Shown in pieces: positions 59,439 to 64,000 of a stretch of DNA of 64,000 nucleotides (within the stretch, counting starts at the first letter, position 1; every line of letters starts with the position of its first letter). The position numbers and the translations under genes are program-made. Location of the stretch: the NCBI GenBank assembly GCA_025331445.1, contig JAIWNE010000094.1, forward strand, positions 1-64,000, in the 5' to 3' direction. The DNA comes from Blakeslea trispora. Its lineage: Eukaryota > Mucoromycota > Mucoromycetes > Mucorales > Choanephoraceae. A model generated the notes under the pieces. The model saw only the letters and a program-made list of their open reading frames with translations. It was not told the DNA's origin and did no database searches.

Positions 59439-62400
59439 CACTACACCTAACCCGAGTCGGACGCACGTCGGACAAGTGCGGCTAACATGGGCTTATTTTT
59501 CCAACTTTTGATTTTGATTATGAAAGTTGCTGTTTTTTTTGGCAGAAATGTAGATGGATCTTCTAGCCTTCCAAAACTTTTTACAAAATTAAATTTGGAT
59601 GTATATTCATAAAGTTATTACCATTTACATTTCTTCTATCATTTCACTGCTTAAAGAAATTTTGCTCTTTAAATTTTTTGGCAGTGATTTTTTCTCTGCC
59701 TAAGATTTTGAAGCAACTTGATTTTCTTAATGCTGAGGAGTTTAAAATGTCTTGTCATTTTTTCTTCAAAAAATATCAAGACTTAAAAAATCACTGCTTA
59801 AAAAATTGGAAAATACTTTCGGAAGCGAGAAATTATAAAATTGAGAATGAGACTCATAAAATTATTGGGAAAATCTTTTAAAGGTGTGCAAAAATAACAC
59901 TCTCGAAAATAAAAAAAAAGACACTCAAAAAAAATAAAAAAAAAAAGACACTCAAAAAAAGAAAGACACTCAAAAAAAACACCAAAAAAAAGATGCTGAA
60001 AAGAAAAAGAGATACTGAAAAAGTATTTAACAATCGCTTAAAGATGGGCAGTTTGAAAAGCCAAAAGTTGTCAAAATAAAGACGTAGACAACATACAAAC
60101 ATAATTTAATCCTTATGCTTGATTTTGTTAAAGGTACTCCTATAAAAGGTTTATTTTTGAAATACAACACAAAGACGCTAATCCCTTTTATATTTGATAG
60201 ATAAGGTAAAGCCAAAGTCATTATCACACACTATTCTATGCTAACAGCCCTTTTTATCGTATTCCATTCCCTTATACTCGTTTCAATACATATCATCCCA
60301 GAATAACATAACCGTAAATACAAGTAAAGTAATAACTTGACAAGATGTTGTCTTTTTTTTATTGCTTAAATACAATTCTTCAACCAAATATTCAAGGTCA
60401 CTGTTCGTGATGCAGTCCGTTCCAATAAAGAGCCGTTTACAATCCAAACCAAAAGTATTACTTACCTTTTACCTGGTTAGTAATAAAGCGTTCAACAGTA
60501 GATTTCAATAATTGTGTACTGACAATAACTAAAACTTGGGTGTAGAAAAACAGTGATGCTGAAATGAGAGGATCTTACACGTTTGCTGGCGATAGCTCTT
60601 TTTTTTTGTAGACATAGTCAAAGTCATTCTAGTTTTGTTTTCGCGTTTTTTGCTCTAAACTTCTAGACTCTTGTAAGATTGTTGATTGCGCACTTGCATC
60701 GCGTTGCTTTGTTGTGATTACGGGAGTTTGTTGAGGCTCATCAACTTGGTTAGAAATATACGAGCAGTGAGTAAAAGTTCATTTAGTACTAAAAAAAAAA
60801 TAAAATAGAAGGAAAAAGAAAAAAACTGTCTGGGAAAAAAATACCTCAGAAAACTTTTTTTTTTAAAAAAAAGGGCTCATTTAATGCTAACATTGTCTAT
60901 TTTAAATGGCTTGCTATGGCAATCTAAGTAAACCATCTTGAGTATCTGTTGTAATGAATTACATGGCCTATGGATATCGACACTATTAAGCTGATTAGCA
61001 AAGTCTCATGTAAAGTACAATGTTAACAGTTATTCTTTGTGTTACTGATGAGAGAGAAAAATCATCTATCTTCAGTCTCTGTTCATCTAATTTTCTACGG
61101 ATCGTATTTTTACAGATCTTTTTGGTTTTCGTTTCATTTTTTATCACGAAAATAGAAATTTGTCAATATGTCATTTTATTTAGACATACTTTTTCCTTTT
61201 TTTTTTATTCTTTTCTCTTCCATTTCTTTTACTTTTTTTATATTTTGAAATAAAACATGTAAGTACTTTCCCATACCCAAGCAGGAGTTTATTGAATATT
61301 ATTCTCCATGTAGGCATGTTATCTTTAGAGCTTATGAAGACTGATACATAATTTAAGGTACAATTTGACAAACAAGTATATTGCTGTTTACTTACCATCT
61401 TTTTTTTCTTAGGATTAGTCATGTAGTTTTGTCTTTTCTCGAGAAACTTGGTATAAAAGTAAGTAAAGTCATTGAATATGACTCAAGGCCTCTCTAACTG
61501 TACTATTTAGTTACCTTAGACACTCGTAATTGTATCTGGCTATAACTTGAGGTGCTATGATGCTTTAGTATGTAAGTAAATGTTTAAATTATCTCATTTC
61601 GGTTTAACTTATTCAGTTTTTCTAGTTTCTTTTCTGTTGTTGAGCTTCTATCGTTTTAGTGCGTTACCCTTTACTTTCCGGATGGCTGTTTGAGACTTTT
61701 AAAGTAAGTAAATGACATTATTTTCTGCTTGCTTTATAACTAACTGTTTTAGCATTTTAATAGTCATTTTGCTAAGGTTTTTCTAACATTTCGTGATAAC
61801 TGATTTTGCTCTTTCGCCTGCTTTTTGGCCGTATTTTGCCTGCTTTTTGGCCGTATTTTGCCCATCATTTTGCCTACCATTTTGGCTGGATTTCTGCCTA
61901 TTCATTCTACCTGGATTCCTATAGAACCCCTCATATTTCCCCCTGTATAAGCCATTATTTTCAGTCAATATATACCGTTTTTTTTATAATAAAAAGCACT
62001 ATTTTTAGACCTATGATTCTCTATATTTGATCTATATAACCCAATCATAAAGAAGTGTATTGACGTAAAGAAGCCCATTTTGTCCAATTAAAAGCATACA
62101 TTCAATAAAGATACCGAGTATGAAGCCAATTAAAACGAATTGATGATTGTATATTTTGATAAAGAAGCCAATTGAATGAGGATGTCATGAGTAAACAATC
62201 CAATCAGGTCGTTTTAATGAAAGCGAAAGACAAAGAGGTTCACTCAAACTCTCATGCGAAAACACAAGACGTTGCTCCGCCCTGTCTTTCAATGCGTTGA
62301 CACATGACAGTGTTCCGCTTTGTCGTCTCAATGCGAAAACACATGACGCCCTACGCTTTGCGCGCGTCATGCCTGGAACGTGCGTTACAGTCAAGTTATC

Positions 62401-62442
62401 CGCAGAAATTGGCGTGCGCGCGACGACCCTTTATGTGTAGTG
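59439..62442. mobile_element. CACTA/EnSpm-like DNA element, copy 2 (3,004 bp)
   Basis: Same termini as copy 1 (CACTACAC...GTGTAGTG) and flanked by a different 3-bp duplication, CGA (59436-59438, 62443-62445), proving separate insertion. Interior nearly identical to copy 1 over about 3 kb, without the solo LTR and with a local duplication near 61820-61860 (CCTGCTTTTTGGCCGTATTTTG twice). Lacks a recognisable transposase. Starts 47 bases after the tRNA-derived repeat and lies in the 5' region of LINE-2. Same orientation as copy 1. Confidence 0.75.
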
Positions 62443-62576
62443 CGAATTTTGCTTGAAATTAGCCAATCAAATTACTGCCCTACTTACATCTGTCAACACA
62501 CTGTCAACTAGATCCTTTATTTTTAACGGATTACCTCATACAACTAGTATAGACCTCGATACTTCTGTCCTTCTTG

Positions 62577-63641
62577 ATGGATGCAAACAATACCAACGAT
62601 CCTCAACTGGCCTGCCTGCTTGCAGAGATCATGAGCACCATGAGAGAGCTCAATAAAAAATTTGACTCTCTTGTCGAACAGATGTCGGACCAGAAAAAGG
62701 TTCAAGAATTGTTCCGAGTGGAGTTGAACCAATTACGCGCCAACATGGCAAAGGTGGGTGGTGTGCATGTAGCCACTGCATCCATGGATGCAAATCATCC
62801 ATCCATCCCCCAAAAGGGCAAAGAGACCCCCAAAGAGGTACCCAAGCCAACCCAAGAAGCACCTGCCAACACCTGGGTTACTGTCGCCAAGTCCAAAGCC
62901 AAGGCCAAGCCCTCTGCCAAGAAACTCGCTGCCACCGGTCGAGCTTTTGCTCCTCCCCTTGCCTCTACCTCTCCAGGTCGCTATGACTACGTATACCTGC
63001 ACCAGTCTCGTCGCTTGGATAGAAAGGAGATTCGTAGCCGATTCACCTCGTTAGGTATTGATACCTCTCGTATCTTGGATCTCTCTTTCCCTGCTCGCTC
63101 AGTTGTTGGTATCCTCCTTCATGCTGAATACAAGCAAGAGTTCTTAGCCAAACTAAACGCTTATAAGATTGTACCCATTGCCACCTTTGATCCTCTGTCC
63201 CATGATCATATCATTGATCCCAAGTTCAAGGATATGCCTGCTACCCAACGTGTACCACTAGCTAAGGCTATCCAAGAAGACCGTTGCACCCGTACTCTCT
63301 ACTTTGTACGAGTATACTTAGTACCCAGTGTTGCTAAGTATTTCGTTGAGCAAGGTTGGATGAATGAAGCCAAGGCCTCTGCTATCATTACTGACCGCAT
63401 GCCTAGACCAACAAAGAGACCACGCATGAATACCAACACAGCAGCCGCTGCTTTTCTGCGTTCTGTTTCCTTTGAAGGTCCCTCGGATACTAATAAGGTC
63501 ACCTTTGATCTGTTTGGTAACCGTGTTGAGGGTATGGATTTAGACATCACAGAAGAATTCCATCCTGATGCGTATGGAACTGACTCTGGTACTGATTCCG
63601 AAATCGAGCAAGATACCCTGGATAAATCATCTAGTCAATGA
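62577..63641 (+). CDS. LINE-2 ORF1 protein, 354 aa
   Basis: Start MDANNTNDPQLAC. Helical, coiled-coil-like N-terminus (LLAEIMSTMRELNKKFDSLVEQM, LFRVELNQLRANMAK), Lys/Pro/Ala-rich basic linker, then the ordered region shared with LINE-1 ORF1 (YVYLHQSRRLDRKEIRSRF...ILDLSFPARSVVGILLHAEY). Acidic C-terminal tail. The stop TGA overlaps the ORF2 start in ATGA, a different coupling from LINE-1. Confidence 0.85.
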   Translation: MDANNTNDPQLACLLAEIMSTMRELNKKFDSLVEQMSDQKKVQELFRVELNQLRANMAKVGGVHVATASMDANHPSIPQKGKETPKEVPKPTQEAPANTWVTVAKSKAKAKPSAKKLAATGRAFAPPLASTSPGRYDYVYLHQSRRLDRKEIRSRFTSLGIDTSRILDLSFPARSVVGILLHAEYKQEFLAKLNAYKIVPIATFDPLSHDHIIDPKFKDMPATQRVPLAKAIQEDRCTRTLYFVRVYLVPSVAKYFVEQGWMNEAKASAIITDRMPRPTKRPRMNTNTAAAAFLRSVSFEGPSDTNKVTFDLFGNRVEGMDLDITEEFHPDAYGTDSGTDSEIEQDTLDKSSSQ

Positions 63642-64000
63642 TTGATCCAATTGCCACAAATACTAGACTATCGATAGGATTATGGAATGCTAATGGGCTT
63701 CAACTCACTAGTGTTGCAGACGTCTTATCCCACTGCCGCTCCTTTGACATTGTACTCATCACTGAAACATGGATCCTCTCACCCTCCTTACTACCAACAT
63801 CATGGATCCAATTCCACACCTACGGTAAACCTGTAGCTGGCAACTACAGAGGCTCCCAAGGTATCGTGGCTTTGGTCAATTCTGATTGTCCTGTTTCTGT
63901 CACTCATTTAACTTCTCCTAACCCGTACACCCTCTGTCTCCAGTTTGGTCAACTGCGTATCGCCTGTTTCTATTTACCTCCTTCCCTTTCTTTGGATCAA
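63638..64000 (+). CDS. LINE-2 ORF2, N-terminal part (AP-type endonuclease)
   Basis: Open to the window end (121 codons). Starts MIDPIATNTRLSIGLWNANGLQ and continues DIVLITETWILSP, NYRGSQGIVALV, the beginning of the APE-like endonuclease domain, colinear with LINE-1 ORF2 (NANGL, TETW). Overlaps ORF1 by four bases (ATGA). Reverse transcriptase not in view. Confidence 0.88.
   Translation, partial: MIDPIATNTRLSIGLWNANGLQLTSVADVLSHCRSFDIVLITETWILSPSLLPTSWIQFHTYGKPVAGNYRGSQGIVALVNSDCPVSVTHLTSPNPYTLCLQFGQLRIACFYLPPSLSLDQ

Larger units (their letters stand above)
59392..64000 (+). mobile_element. LINE-2: second, diverged non-LTR retrotransposon (3' end beyond window)
   Basis: Starts directly behind the tRNA-derived repeat. 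Without its nested CACTA element it has a 5' region of only about 175 bases, then ORF1 (62577-63641) and the beginning of ORF2. ORF1 shares roughly 40% with LINE-1 ORF1 by eye, so this is a different family or old lineage. The 5' boundary at 59392 is inferred from the position of the tRNA repeat and is not proven, because the LINE-2 3' flank is not in view. The short 5' region may reflect 5' truncation. Confidence 0.7.

Noticed and set aside
49480..62442. Interpreting the two 3-kb direct repeats as LTRs of one giant retroelement
   Set aside because: The repeats end in inverted CACTAC termini, not TG...CA, each has its own 3-bp target duplication, and the coding part between them is a LINE with its own 25-bp duplication.

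Overview
The window is nuclear DNA of a filamentous fungus, most likely an early-diverging mould of the Mucoromycota (Mucorales type). Evidence: AT-rich intergenic DNA, genes broken by many short GT-AG introns of about 45-85 bases, eukaryotic housekeeping genes arranged singly on both strands, a HRI-type eIF2-alpha kinase and a 4E-T-like protein (both absent from budding yeast), and a non-LTR retrotransposon load. Species cannot be named from sequence alone.

Positions 1-48128 are ordinary gene-rich chromosome. In order: 3' part of a DRS2-type phospholipid flippase (+); RAT1/XRN2 nuclear exonuclease (-); two unrecognised single-exon ORFs (-); COQ11 (-); cytosolic/mitochondrial valyl-tRNA synthetase (-); SWI/SNF-RSC SMARCD subunit (+); a small double zinc-finger protein (+); GAPDH (+); a second small double zinc-finger protein (+); a BCS1-like AAA ATPase with a repetitive acidic/basic tail (-); NOT4 E3 ligase (+); VPS68/TMEM50 (+); a CSC1/OSCA mechanosensitive channel (-); GAR1 of H/ACA snoRNPs (+); a PF08550 GATA-like-domain protein (+); an unrecognised conserved-looking acidic protein (+); EFM4 eEF1A methyltransferase (+); an eIF4E-transporter-like protein with about 49 consecutive glutamines (-); and a HRI-like eIF2-alpha kinase (+). 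A decayed Tc1/mariner-type transposase lies between the last two. There are no operons; neighbours are mainly divergent or convergent pairs.

Positions 49352-64000 are a nested transposon cluster built at a tRNA-Phe(GAA) gene. LINE-1 (49434-59366) is flanked by a perfect 25-bp target-site duplication that contains the first 15 bases of the tRNA gene. Directly behind the second copy of that duplication begins a second, clearly different LINE (LINE-2, running off the window). Inside the 5' region of each LINE sits a copy of one 3-kb DNA element with CACTAC termini and 3-bp target duplications (49480-52991, TSD GTG; 59439-62442, TSD CGA), i.e. a CACTA/EnSpm-like element without a recognisable transposase. 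The first copy itself carries a 553-bp solo LTR (50888-51440). Both CACTA copies start 46-47 bp from the 25-bp tRNA-derived repeat, i.e. 56-57 bp from the tRNA 5' end, suggesting position-specific insertion upstream of a Pol III gene by both a DNA transposon and two LINE families. This cluster is the most unusual part of the window.

Limits: all calls are by eye from sequence and family memory; exon junctions were checked by reading frame and splice consensus, not by RNA or database search.
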